A stretch of 7,132 nucleotides of DNA from JBAZKV01 sp964443545. Lineage in GTDB: Bacteria > Margulisbacteria > WOR-1 > JAKLHX01 > JBAZKV01. The position numbers were made by a program, and so were the translations under genes. The stretch is from contig CAYUCV010000048.1 of assembly GCA_964443545.1 (NCBI GenBank), forward strand, positions 1-7,132, given 5' to 3'. Below the pieces are notes generated by a model. That model was not told the origin of the DNA. It did no database searches and was given only the letters and a program-made list of their open reading frames with translations. Of the stretch, positions 1 through 5,294 are shown one piece after another (the first letter of the stretch is position 1; every line of letters starts with the position of its first letter).

Positions 1-75
1 TATTCCTTTATCGTTTGGAGGCGTGCTTGAAAGGAATATCGTTTCGAATTTAGGGGCCGCGGCAGTTTCATTCAT
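1..75 (-). CDS. Start of an unidentified gene, translationally coupled to mtnA (partial)
   Basis: Reading the minus strand, an ATG at 75-73 overlaps the mtnA stop codon (ATGA). It opens a frame with no stop to the window edge, beginning MNETAAAPKFETIFLSST followed by PPNDKGI. A second ATG at 71-69 in another frame is also open, but its product (MKLPRPLNSKRYSF...) is less protein-like and lacks the overlap geometry. About 25 residues are visible and I do not recognise the family. The overlap suggests co-expression with apt and mtnA, so a role in methylthioadenosine or adenine salvage is possible. That is inference from position only. Confidence 0.45.
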   Translation of the reverse strand, partial: MNETAAAPKFETIFLSSTPPNDKGI

Positions 76-1079
76 AAGTCCTCGGGTTTCACGATACCTT
101 TTTCAGTTATTATACCGGTTATGTATTTAGCGGGAGTCACATCAAAGGCTGGGTTTAAGGCGGATGAGCCCGGATTGCAGACCAAAATTTCTCTTATGAT
201 GCCTTCTTTGTCGGGGCCGGTCTGGCAGAGGACCTCTTTTTCGTTTCTTTCCTCAATTGGGATATCCGCGCCCGTTGGACAAGCTTTATCTATGGTAGAT
301 GTCGGAGCCGCGATATAAAAAGGTATCCCGTATTCCTTTGCGCAGATCGCTTTTTCAAGTGTCCCGATCTTGTTTGCTGTGTCGCCGTTTGCCGCTATCC
401 TGTCGGCTCCGACGATAATGATATCAATCATCCCCTTTGACATGAGATGCGCGCCGGCATTATCGGGGATTATTTTATGAGGAATTCCTTCGTTTAATAG
501 CTCCCACGCGGTAAGCCTGGCTCCTTGTCCGCGCGGCCTTGTTTCGTCAGCATAGACAAATACATTTTTCCCGTTGCGGGCGGCGGCGTACATGGGGGAC
601 AGGGCTGAGCCCCAGTCAACAAAAGCCAGCCAGCCGGCGTTGCAGTGGGTCTCGATATTCATGCCGTCCTTGATAAGTTTTTCCCCGTGTTCTCCGATCA
701 GCCCGCAACTTTCCGCATCTTCATTTGCAATAGCCAAAGCTTCCTCAAAAGCAGCTCTTTTGGGGTATTTTGAATTAATGGTTTTGTCGAAGACCCTTTT
801 GACCGCGTAAAAGAGGTTTTGCGCCGTGGGGCGGGTGGATTCAATTTCGGAGCGGCCTTCCGGATGGTTTTCGATGAATGCCTGCGCCATCGCAAAACCT
901 GCAGCCGCGCCTATCGCGCCTGCGCCCCGGACTATCATTGTTCTTATGGCATGGCAGGTGTCTTTATATGTTTTTGCTTCGTGTATCTTGAATTCAAAAG
1001 GAAGGAGATTTTGTTCGATCATCAATACCGAAGACCCATCCATCCAAATTGTGCGGTATTGTTTGTCTTTTACTTTCAT
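72..1079 (-). CDS. mtnA: S-methyl-5-thioribose-1-phosphate isomerase (MtnA, eIF2B alpha/beta/delta-like family)
   Basis: This cytosolic enzyme isomerises 5-methylthioribose-1-phosphate to 5-methylthioribulose-1-phosphate in methionine salvage. It has 335 residues, near the usual length. The phosphate-binding segment RGAGAIGAAAG lies at about 51-61. The catalytic cysteine is in HCNAG (Cys146) and the catalytic aspartate in GADRIAANGD (Asp226). Their spacing of 80 residues equals that of Cys160/Asp240 in the Bacillus enzyme. DETRPRGQGARLTAWEL (178-194) and NKIGT (236-240) are further signatures. The stretch after the cysteine (GWLAFVDWGSALSP) differs from the classical GALATAGYGTAL type and resembles an MtnA branch I associate with archaea and some uncultured bacteria, so the natural substrate could be a related deoxyribose-1-phosphate. 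The ATG overlaps the apt stop by four bases (ATGA at 1079-1076), and the stop overlaps the next gene in the same way, which indicates translational coupling. No promoter of its own is evident. Confidence 0.93.
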   Translation of the reverse strand: MKVKDKQYRTIWMDGSSVLMIEQNLLPFEFKIHEAKTYKDTCHAIRTMIVRGAGAIGAAAGFAMAQAFIENHPEGRSEIESTRPTAQNLFYAVKRVFDKTINSKYPKRAAFEEALAIANEDAESCGLIGEHGEKLIKDGMNIETHCNAGWLAFVDWGSALSPMYAAARNGKNVFVYADETRPRGQGARLTAWELLNEGIPHKIIPDNAGAHLMSKGMIDIIIVGADRIAANGDTANKIGTLEKAICAKEYGIPFYIAAPTSTIDKACPTGADIPIEERNEKEVLCQTGPDKEGIIREILVCNPGSSALNPAFDVTPAKYITGIITEKGIVKPEDL

Positions 1080-1369
1080 TCGCCTTCAAATTCTGTCTGG
1101 GCGTAAACAGAATAACCGGCGGCTTCAAGTTTCTTTCTTCCCCCAAGCTCGGGAAGGTCTACAATAAAAGCAAGCTCGATTATATTTCCTCCGAGTTTTT
1201 TAACGAGNNNNNNNNNNNNNNNNNNNNNNNNNNNNNNNNNNNNNNNNNNNNNNNNNNNNNNNNNNNNNNNNNNNNNNNNNNNNNNNNNNNNNNNNNNNNN
1301 NNNNNNNCGGAACATGATCCCCGCTTTTGGCCAGTGAGGGACGGTCCTTATCCTTGATTTAATTGACAT
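1076..1369 (-). CDS. apt: Adenine phosphoribosyltransferase (Apt), middle missing in a scaffold gap
   Basis: Apt converts adenine and PRPP to AMP and pyrophosphate in the cytosol, recycling the adenine released by MtnP. Only the ends are visible. The N-terminus (MSIKSRIRTVPHWPKAGIMFR) carries the PKxGIxF signature. The C-terminal 43 residues (LVKKLGGNIIELAFIVDL, then PELGGRKKLE...) match the end of the family, including the LGG...LGG..KLE pattern. The central PRPP-binding motif falls in the gap and cannot be seen. Apt proteins are about 170-180 residues, so roughly 110 residues are hidden, while the 100 Ns represent only about 33. The N count is therefore a placeholder, and the preserved frame across it is accidental. 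The start is supported by AGGGAGGA seven bases before the ATG. mtnA follows with an ATGA overlap. The call rests on the two ends and the operon context. Confidence 0.85.
   Translation of the reverse strand: MSIKSRIRTVPHWPKAGIMFXXXXXXXXXXXXXXXXXXXXXXXXXXXXXXXXXXLVKKLGGNIIELAFIVDLPELGGRKKLEAAGYSVYAQTEFEGE
1208..1307. other. Assembly gap of 100 Ns inside apt
   Basis: The flanks share no sequence, and both code for parts of Apt that are normally about 110 residues apart. Real sequence of roughly 320-340 bp is therefore missing here, not 100. Confidence 0.9.
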
Positions 1370-1370
1370 C

Positions 1371-1387
1371 TTATATCCTCCCTACAG
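1371..1387 (-). repeat. Remnant of the mtnP 3' end carrying the apt ribosome binding site
   Basis: These 17 bases are identical to 4478-4494, the last codons and stop of mtnP. Read in the corresponding frame, the apt leader encodes MTAVGRI and a stop one base before the apt ATG, against IKTVGRI and a stop in mtnP. The segment contains AGGGAGGA, the apt Shine-Dalgarno sequence. The simplest inference is that apt once followed mtnP directly and that its ribosome binding site lies inside the old mtnP tail. Confidence 0.7.
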
Positions 1388-1392
1388 CAGTC

Positions 1393-1422
1393 ATTATATA
1401 TGTAGTTCGATCGATAATTCAA
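1393..1422 (-). promoter_or_regulatory. Promoter of apt-mtnA
   Basis: On the minus strand TTGAAT (1422-1417) and TATAAT (1398-1393) are separated by 18 bases. The expected start lies near 1386, giving a leader of about 17 nt that just includes the AGGGAGGA ribosome binding site. Hexamers, spacing and the CTACATATATAATG context match the mtnP promoter at 5221-5250. Confidence 0.7.
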
Positions 1423-1459
1423 CTGTTAGGATTGGTTTATATGGAGAGGATTGCAACCA

Positions 1460-1517
1460 GGGGACCCATTGACCGGGGACCGGAAAGGCAAATGTCCAAT
1501 TATCAATTTCCAATTAC
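1460..1517 (+). repeat. Composite heptad repeat cluster 1
   Basis: Two GGGGACC units, with an 8-base variant between them, are followed by a linker (GGAAAGGCAAATGTC) and then three in-phase CAATTNN heptads (CAATTAT, CAATTTC, CAATTAC). It occupies the divergent intergenic region between apt and the first ATPase gene. An ATG in the linker opens a short frame (MSNYQFPIT...), but the same frame recurs in every cluster only because of the repeat, so I do not call it a gene. Confidence 0.8.
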
Positions 1518-1540
1518 AAATGCAGGTATGAATAGAGCAC

Positions 1541-1586
1541 TTGAAATTACTCAATATATTGAGTAAAATTACTCAATGCGTTGAGT
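1541..1586 (+). promoter_or_regulatory. Promoter of ATPase 1 with two palindromic operators
   Basis: TTGAAA (1541-1546) and TAAAAT (1564-1569) are 17 bases apart. A perfect 20-nt palindrome, TTACTCAATATATTGAGTAA (1547-1566), fills the spacer and enters the -10. A second copy, ACTCAA-tgcg-TTGAGT (1571-1586), covers the expected start near 1576. The two centres are 22 bp apart, two helical turns, so bound dimers would lie on the same DNA face. This is a repressor-site layout. The regulator is unknown. Confidence 0.75.
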
Positions 1587-1602
1587 GCCTAAGGAGGGGC
1601 AT

Positions 1603-2784
1603 ATGTTTGAAAGAAAAGCAGTTTCTGTTCTTGTAAAACGATTGTCGGAGCCCAGACGCTTTATGCAGGTTTTGATAGGGCCAAGACAAACCGGCAAGAC
1701 GACGATCGCTCGGCAGGCTATAGGAAAAGTTGAAATGAAGGCTCATTATGCTTCTGCCGATGAGCCTTCGCTTAAAAGTTCTCTCTGGCTTGAGCAACAG
1801 TGGGAAACAGCCAGAACTATGGCCAAAAACGGAAAGTTTTTGCTGGTTATTGATGAGGTGCAAAAAGTTCCGGAATGGTCGGAAAAAGTCAAGAGGCTTT
1901 GGGACGAGGATACGGCACTTGGCCGCGAAATATTTGTGATGCTGCTTGGTTCTTCGCCTCTTCTTGTCCAAAAGGGATTGTCAGAGAGCCTGGCGGGAAG
2001 ATTTGAAACTATCCGTGTTGCTCATTGGTCATATACTGAGATGAGAACAGCTTTTGGATGGGAGGTTGAACAGTACATTTATTTCGGGGGCTATCCCGGC
2101 AGCGCCGCACTAATAGAAGATCCGTTAAGGTGGACTGATTATATAAGGAATTCTTTGATAGAAACAACGATCTCCAGGGATATCCTGTTGATGCAAAGGG
2201 TTGATAAGCCGGCGCTTTTGCGAAGACTATTTGAGCTTGGCTGCACTTATTCCGGACAGATACTCTCTTACCAAAAAATGCTGGGCCAGCTGCAGGACGC
2301 AGGGAACACAACGACTCTGGCTCATTATATTGACCTGCTTGAGGCTGCAGGGATGTTGAAAGGTTTGCAAAAGTACTCGGGCGCCCGGGTCAGACGCCGG
2401 GCCTCCAGTCCAAAATTTCAGGCTTTGAACAACGCTTTGGTTTCGGCGCAAAGAAATCTGACTTTTGAGGATGTAAAAGCCGATCCGCAATTGTGGGGCC
2501 GCCTTTTTGAATCAGCCGTTGGAGCTCATTTGGCAAACGCTGCCTCGGAGTTTGGTTTTGGACTGTTTTACTGGAGAGAGTCCAATAAGGAAGTGGACTT
2601 TGTTCTGGAGAGCGGGAAAAGAGTTGTGGCCATAGAGGTAAAAAGCGGCAGGAGCAGGTCAACCGGAGAAGGATCGGGATCGCTGATAAAAAGACACATG
2701 GCCATGAAAAACCTTCTAGTAGGGGAAGCCGGTATCCCTGTAGTAGAATTTCTTTCCCTAGAGCCGATGGGACTGTTTGAGTGA
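1603..2784 (+). CDS. AAA_14/DUF4143 family ATPase 1
   Basis: This is a full-length protein of 393 residues. Its N-terminal ATPase domain has Walker A GPRQTGKTT (26-34), Walker B FLLVIDEVQ (79-87), a sensor-like LLGSS (114-118) and AGRF (131-134). FGGYPG (161-166), a hallmark of this family, follows. A probable winged-helix segment lies around 210-258. The C-terminal DUF4143 part has a PD-(D/E)XK-like pattern: Glu303, then EVDF (Asp332), then IEVKSG (Glu345, Lys347). Members are very common in bacteria and archaea, often in many copies, and their cellular role is not established. I chose the ATG at 1603 because AAGGAGGGG lies five bases upstream; an earlier in-frame GTG at 1585 would sit inside the operator. 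The gene diverges from apt. Its stop is followed directly by heptad cluster 2, and a near copy of its last codons lies after ATPase 2. Confidence 0.9.
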   Translation: MFERKAVSVLVKRLSEPRRFMQVLIGPRQTGKTTIARQAIGKVEMKAHYASADEPSLKSSLWLEQQWETARTMAKNGKFLLVIDEVQKVPEWSEKVKRLWDEDTALGREIFVMLLGSSPLLVQKGLSESLAGRFETIRVAHWSYTEMRTAFGWEVEQYIYFGGYPGSAALIEDPLRWTDYIRNSLIETTISRDILLMQRVDKPALLRRLFELGCTYSGQILSYQKMLGQLQDAGNTTTLAHYIDLLEAAGMLKGLQKYSGARVRRRASSPKFQALNNALVSAQRNLTFEDVKADPQLWGRLFESAVGAHLANAASEFGFGLFYWRESNKEVDFVLESGKRVVAIEVKSGRSRSTGEGSGSLIKRHMAMKNLLVGEAGIPVVEFLSLEPMGLFE

Positions 2785-2788
2785 AGCA

Positions 2789-2858
2789 GGGGACAGGGGA
2801 CCGTAGAACGCCTACCGGTGACCGTCGACTGTGGACTGTCGACTGCAGACCGGGCAGG
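2789..2858 (+). repeat. Heptad repeat cluster 2 (ten GNNGACC-type units)
   Basis: Starting four bases after the ATPase 1 stop, ten 7-bp units follow in unbroken phase: GGGGACA, GGGGACC, GTAGAAC, GCCTACC, GGTGACC, GTCGACT, GTGGACT, GTCGACT, GCAGACC, GGGCAGG. The CAATTNN half found in the other clusters is absent. The 90 bases up to the next gene are AT-rich and hold only its promoter. Confidence 0.8.
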
Positions 2859-2913
2859 TGATGTCTAATGTGAGCACTAAAATATGCCTTAATTACCTAA
2901 AAATAATAGGATG

Positions 2914-2940
2914 TTGACAATCTTATAGTAGTGGTATAAT
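2914..2940 (+). promoter_or_regulatory. Promoter of ATPase 2
   Basis: A consensus TTGACA (2914-2919) and a consensus TATAAT (2935-2940) are 15 bases apart, shorter than usual. A TGG directly before the -10 provides an extended -10 element (TGnTATAAT), which can compensate. The expected start, about 2947, falls one or two bases before the ATG at 2949. No Shine-Dalgarno sequence is present, so the transcript is probably leaderless. Confidence 0.7.
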
Positions 2941-2972
2941 ATTGTTCTATGCATATAATTAAGAGAACAATA
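2940..2972 (+). promoter_or_regulatory. Inverted repeat around the ATPase 2 start codon
   Basis: TATTGTTCT (2940-2948) is the exact reverse complement of AGAACAATA (2964-2972), with 15 bases between. The pair begins at the last base of the -10, straddles the expected +1 and ends within codon 8. Because the RNA should start near 2947, most of the left arm would not be transcribed, so a DNA operator is more likely than an RNA hairpin. Confidence 0.5.
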
Positions 2973-4151
2973 CTTAATCAGCTGGTGGAAGAATTAGACA
3001 CTCCCGAGTCCTCAATATTGTTAGGTCCGAGACAGGTAGGCAAAACTTTCTTGTTAAAGGAATTGAAGAAAATAGCGGAACAAAGAGGCCTGAAGACGAC
3101 ATATTATAACCTCGAAATCCCCCATGACTTAATGCAATTTAACAAACCCGACGCCGCCGTATATGACATGATCCTGGCCGGCGGAGACGCGGTTTTCATT
3201 GACGAATTCCATTATTTGAAAAACGCGTCAAAAATATTAAAGGCGGTCTTTGACAGCGGCAAAAATATCAAGATTTTTGCGTCCGGGTCGTCCTCCATCG
3301 AAATTCATAAGCATCTAAAAGAAAGTCTGTCAGGACGGCGATTCGTGTCGATAATAGCGCCCCTTTCTTTTGATGAATTCATTCAAAAACCGTCCGGTCC
3401 GGGCAAACCGCAAAGATTAGAGGAGTATTTGATTTTCGGCGGTATGCCGGGCTTGATCAATATTGACACGCGGGAGAGTAAGATAAGGATGTTGAACGAG
3501 ATACTCGAGGCTTATATCCAAAAAGACGTAAAATCGCTGGTAAAAGAAGAAAATATCAGAGCATTCAACAATTTACTGTATTTGCTGGCGCAATACCAAG
3601 GGGCTATGATCTCGGAAAACAGCCTGTCCAAGGAAATCGGGCTCACCGCGGCCGCTGTTAACAGGTATCTTTCGATACTTGAAAAGACTTACATATGCCG
3701 CCGTGTCCATTCTTATTCGCGTAATCTCGCGAACGAGCTGAAAAAGTCACAAAAAATATATCTGTTCGATCTCGGCATAAGGGCGGCATTGTTGAAAGAC
3801 TTTTCTCCCGTCGACTTGAGACAGGACAAAGGGGCCCTGTATGAAAGCTTTGTTCTTCTGCAGCTTGCCGGCATTCTGAAACCAAATATGGAGATCAAGT
3901 TCTGGAGGAACAGGGCAGGCCTTGAGATCGACTTTGTTTTGTTGAAAGACAGAAAACCGTTCTTGATAGAAGCAAAGACAAAGATCTCCGGTATGGAGGT
4001 GCCAAAAGCTTTTAAGGTTTTTATTGACAACTATCCGGCAACACTGGGAGGAATGATCGTATCCGGAAATATCGAAGGGGAAGTTGAATATTCCGGGAAA
4101 AAGATACTGTTCAAAAAATATGAAGATCTGTTACCCCTGCCATTGCGTTGA
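2949..4151 (+). CDS. AAA_14/DUF4143 family ATPase 2
   Basis: This 400-residue protein has the same architecture as ATPase 1 but is clearly diverged from it. Walker A is GPRQVGKT (26-33) and Walker B AVFIDEF (81-87). The sensor-like segment is ASGSSS (111-116), the arginine region SGRR (128-131) and the family signature FGGMPG (163-168). A winged-helix segment lies around 222-255 (LSKEIGLTAAAVNRYLSILEK). The C-terminal nuclease-like fold shows LYESF (Glu299), LEIDFVL (Asp328) and LIEAKT (Glu341, Lys343). It may bind DNA through the winged helix; whether the PD-(D/E)XK-like part cuts DNA is not established for the family. Expression probably starts from the TTGACA/TATAAT promoter as a leaderless message. 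Same-strand ATPase 1 ends 164 bases upstream, with its own promoter and operators, so the two are separate units. Confidence 0.9.
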   Translation: MHIIKRTILNQLVEELDTPESSILLGPRQVGKTFLLKELKKIAEQRGLKTTYYNLEIPHDLMQFNKPDAAVYDMILAGGDAVFIDEFHYLKNASKILKAVFDSGKNIKIFASGSSSIEIHKHLKESLSGRRFVSIIAPLSFDEFIQKPSGPGKPQRLEEYLIFGGMPGLINIDTRESKIRMLNEILEAYIQKDVKSLVKEENIRAFNNLLYLLAQYQGAMISENSLSKEIGLTAAAVNRYLSILEKTYICRRVHSYSRNLANELKKSQKIYLFDLGIRAALLKDFSPVDLRQDKGALYESFVLLQLAGILKPNMEIKFWRNRAGLEIDFVLLKDRKPFLIEAKTKISGMEVPKAFKVFIDNYPATLGGMIVSGNIEGEVEYSGKKILFKKYEDLLPLPLR

Positions 4152-4204
4152 CATCCGGAGTAATGCTGTTTCCGCCCTTAGAGCCGATGGAATTGTTTGA
4201 GTGA
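4151..4204 (+). pseudogene. C-terminal remnant of a third AAA_14/DUF4143 ATPase
   Basis: Read in a frame different from ATPase 2, the bases after its stop encode TSGVMLFPPLEPMELFE and a stop. The end of ATPase 1 reads GIPVVEFLSLEPMGLFE and a stop. At the DNA level 4179-4214 matches 2759-2794 at 34 of 36 positions, including the first bases after the stop. I infer that ATPase 2 landed in, or recombined with, a copy of an ATPase 1-like gene of which only this tail survives. Confidence 0.6.
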
Positions 4205-4208
4205 AGCA

Positions 4209-4253
4209 GGGGACCGTAGACAGGGAACCGAGGGAAAATGTCAAATTACCAAT
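4209..4253 (+). repeat. Heptad repeat cluster 3, cut by a gap
   Basis: Units GGGGACC, GTAGACA, GGGAACC and GAGGGAA are followed by an AATGTC linker and the start of the CAATTNN array, where the Ns begin. The stretch 4199-4253 is repeated exactly at 4354-4408 after the Ns. Confidence 0.75.
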
Positions 4254-4353
4254 NNNNNNNNNNNNNNNNNNNNNNNNNNNNNNNNNNNNNNNNNNNNNNN
4301 NNNNNNNNNNNNNNNNNNNNNNNNNNNNNNNNNNNNNNNNNNNNNNNNNNNNN
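4254..4353. other. Assembly gap of 100 Ns, probably not a real gap
   Basis: The 55 bases before the gap (4199-4253) are identical to the 55 bases after it (4354-4408). A de Bruijn assembler leaves exactly such k-length overlaps at contig ends. The true sequence probably joins with one copy of the 55-mer and no missing bases. A real tandem duplication is the alternative. Confidence 0.75.
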
Positions 4354-4363
4354 GAGTGAAGCA

Positions 4364-4418
4364 GGGGACCGTAGACAGGGAACCGAGGGAAAATGTCAAA
4401 TTACCAATTTCCAATTAA
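4364..4418 (+). repeat. Composite heptad repeat cluster, complete copy at the right contig edge
   Basis: Four GNNGACC-type units (4364-4391) lead through an AATGTC linker to AAATTAC, CAATTTC and CAATTAA. Probably the same locus as the cluster before the gap, seen twice. Confidence 0.7.
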
Positions 4419-4478
4419 GGAAACGCACTAAATAATTTCGCCTTACAATTGGAAATTGGACATTAGAAATTTCTTTTT
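4404..4478 (+). terminator. Hairpin with T-run between convergent ATPase block and mtnP
   Basis: CCAATTTCCAATT (4404-4416) pairs perfectly with AATTGGAAATTGG (4447-4459). The stem continues inward through AAGG/CCTT after a two-base bulge, with a loop of about 20 nt. Outer AATGTC/GACATT bases (4392-4397, 4459-4464) can extend it. TTCTTTTTT (4471-4479) follows on the plus strand, so it would stop transcripts coming from the ATPases before they run antisense into mtnP. It is built from a forward and an inverted copy of the CAATTNN repeat module. The T-run is 11 bases from the stem and the stem is AT-rich, so efficiency is uncertain. Confidence 0.5.
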
Positions 4479-5214
4479 TATATCCTCCCTACAGTTTTGA
4501 TTATGAGGTTCTTGACCTTTTCGGCGTTCTCTTTCATCCTCTTCAGGATCATTTCGTGTGTAACGGGATCTTCGTCATCCTTCCAGCAGTCATAATCGGT
4601 TGACATGGCGATAGTCTGATAAGGGAGGCCGAGTTCATTGGCAAGGATGACCTCTGGACAGGTGGACATGTTTATTATGTCCGCGCCCCAGGCCCTGAAC
4701 ATATGGCTTTCGGCTTTAGTGGAAAATCGGGGGCCCTCAATCGTAACTACAGTAACATCCCGGTTGTATTCATACTTCATCTCATCGCAGGCCTTGCACA
4801 GCACATCGGTCAGATGTTCGTCGTAGGGCTGGCTCATCGGGGTGTGAAGGACCTCTTCTACATAGTAGGTCAGGTTGCGGTGTTTAGTGAAGTCTATGAA
4901 CTGGGAGGGAAATACCAGGTTGCCCGGTTTAATTTCCGCCTTAGCGAGCCTACTGCCGTTGCCGCGAGCACATGAGTGCAGCCCTCGTCCTTAAGCGCTC
5001 TCATGTTGGCGAGATAGTTTATCTTGGTGGGCGAGATGCCGTGGTCTTTCCCGTGGCGGGAAAGTATCACCACATCGACCCCGCAAAGCTTGCCGCAGGT
5101 AAGCGTCGAAGACGGCTGGCCGTACTTGTTATTGTGCTCTTTTTCGACAGGATCCTTAAGAATATCGGGATTATCGAGCCCGGAGCCTCCGATGATGGCT
5201 ATTTTTTTGTTCAT
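4478..5214 (-). pseudogene. mtnP: S-methyl-5'-thioadenosine phosphorylase (MtnP), one-base frameshift
   Basis: MtnP splits methylthioadenosine with phosphate into adenine and methylthioribose-1-phosphate. Two frames together give a complete protein of 245 residues once one base is restored. The first part starts MNKKIAIIGGSGLDNPDILK and carries the phosphate-binding GGSGL (9-13), SRHG (52-55) and TAVGSL (86-91). The second part carries SQFIDFTKHRN, TIEGPRF (158-164), INMST (181-185) and TDYDCW (206-211), whose aspartates favour adenine nucleosides. The break is at 4939-4940: the sequence reads CTA-AG-GCG where CTA-AGG-GCG (Leu-Arg-Ala) would continue as AEIKPGNLVF. A GGG read as GG explains it, so it may be a sequencing error or a recent mutation. 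No other damage is visible. The upstream frame extends to 5292, but the family start MNKKIAIIGGSG at 5214 is clear. No Shine-Dalgarno sequence precedes it. Confidence 0.9.
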
Positions 5215-5220
5215 GGCTAC

Positions 5221-5250
5221 ATTATATATGTAGGACGGTATTAAGTTCAA
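5221..5250 (-). promoter_or_regulatory. Promoter of mtnP, probably giving a leaderless transcript
   Basis: On the minus strand TTGAAC (5250-5245) and TATAAT (5226-5221) are 18 bases apart. Only six bases (GTAGCC) separate the -10 from the ATG at 5214, which puts the expected start at the A of the ATG. Hexamers and spacing match the apt promoter, including the shared CTACATATATAATG. Confidence 0.7.
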
Positions 5251-5294
5251 CTCTAATGCTCGATTAATCTGATAAAATATACGCGAGGGCAAAA

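Noticed and set aside
1363..1566. Plus-strand 67-codon frame in the apt/ATPase 1 intergenic region
   Set aside because: It runs through the apt promoter and heptad cluster 1; its residues MSNYQFPIT recur wherever the repeat occurs. No ribosome binding site or family resemblance.
1585..1602. Upstream GTG start for ATPase 1 (adds MPKEGH)
   Set aside because: The GTG is inside the second operator; the ATG at 1603 has AAGGAGGGG at ideal distance.
2789..2858. CRISPR array or tandem direct repeats with spacers
   Set aside because: The period is 7 bp with no spacers, and units are degenerate. No cas gene is present.
1603..4151. Two-gene defence or toxin-antitoxin system
   Set aside because: The ATPases are homologous to each other, have separate promoters, and no partner effector or small antitoxin is present. 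Nothing in the sequence supports a defence role beyond the general mobility of the family.
4197..4435. Overlapping short plus-strand frames around the second gap (EAGDRRQGTEGK, MSNYQ)
   Set aside because: Both are translations of the repeat and of Ns, in different frames. No evidence of coding.
1390..4477. Insertion sequence or transposon carrying the ATPases
   Set aside because: No transposase, no matching terminal inverted repeats and no clean target duplication. The 17-bp match to the mtnP end is explained by operon disruption, not by a typical short target duplication.
4638..5244. Plus-strand frames antisense to mtnP (62-90 codons)
   Set aside because: Shadow frames of a well-supported gene; no ribosome binding sites or recognisable products.
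5215..5292. N-terminal extension of MtnP (MPSRIFYQINR...)
   Set aside because: It would cross the promoter and lacks similarity to the family, which begins at MNKKIAIIGGSG.
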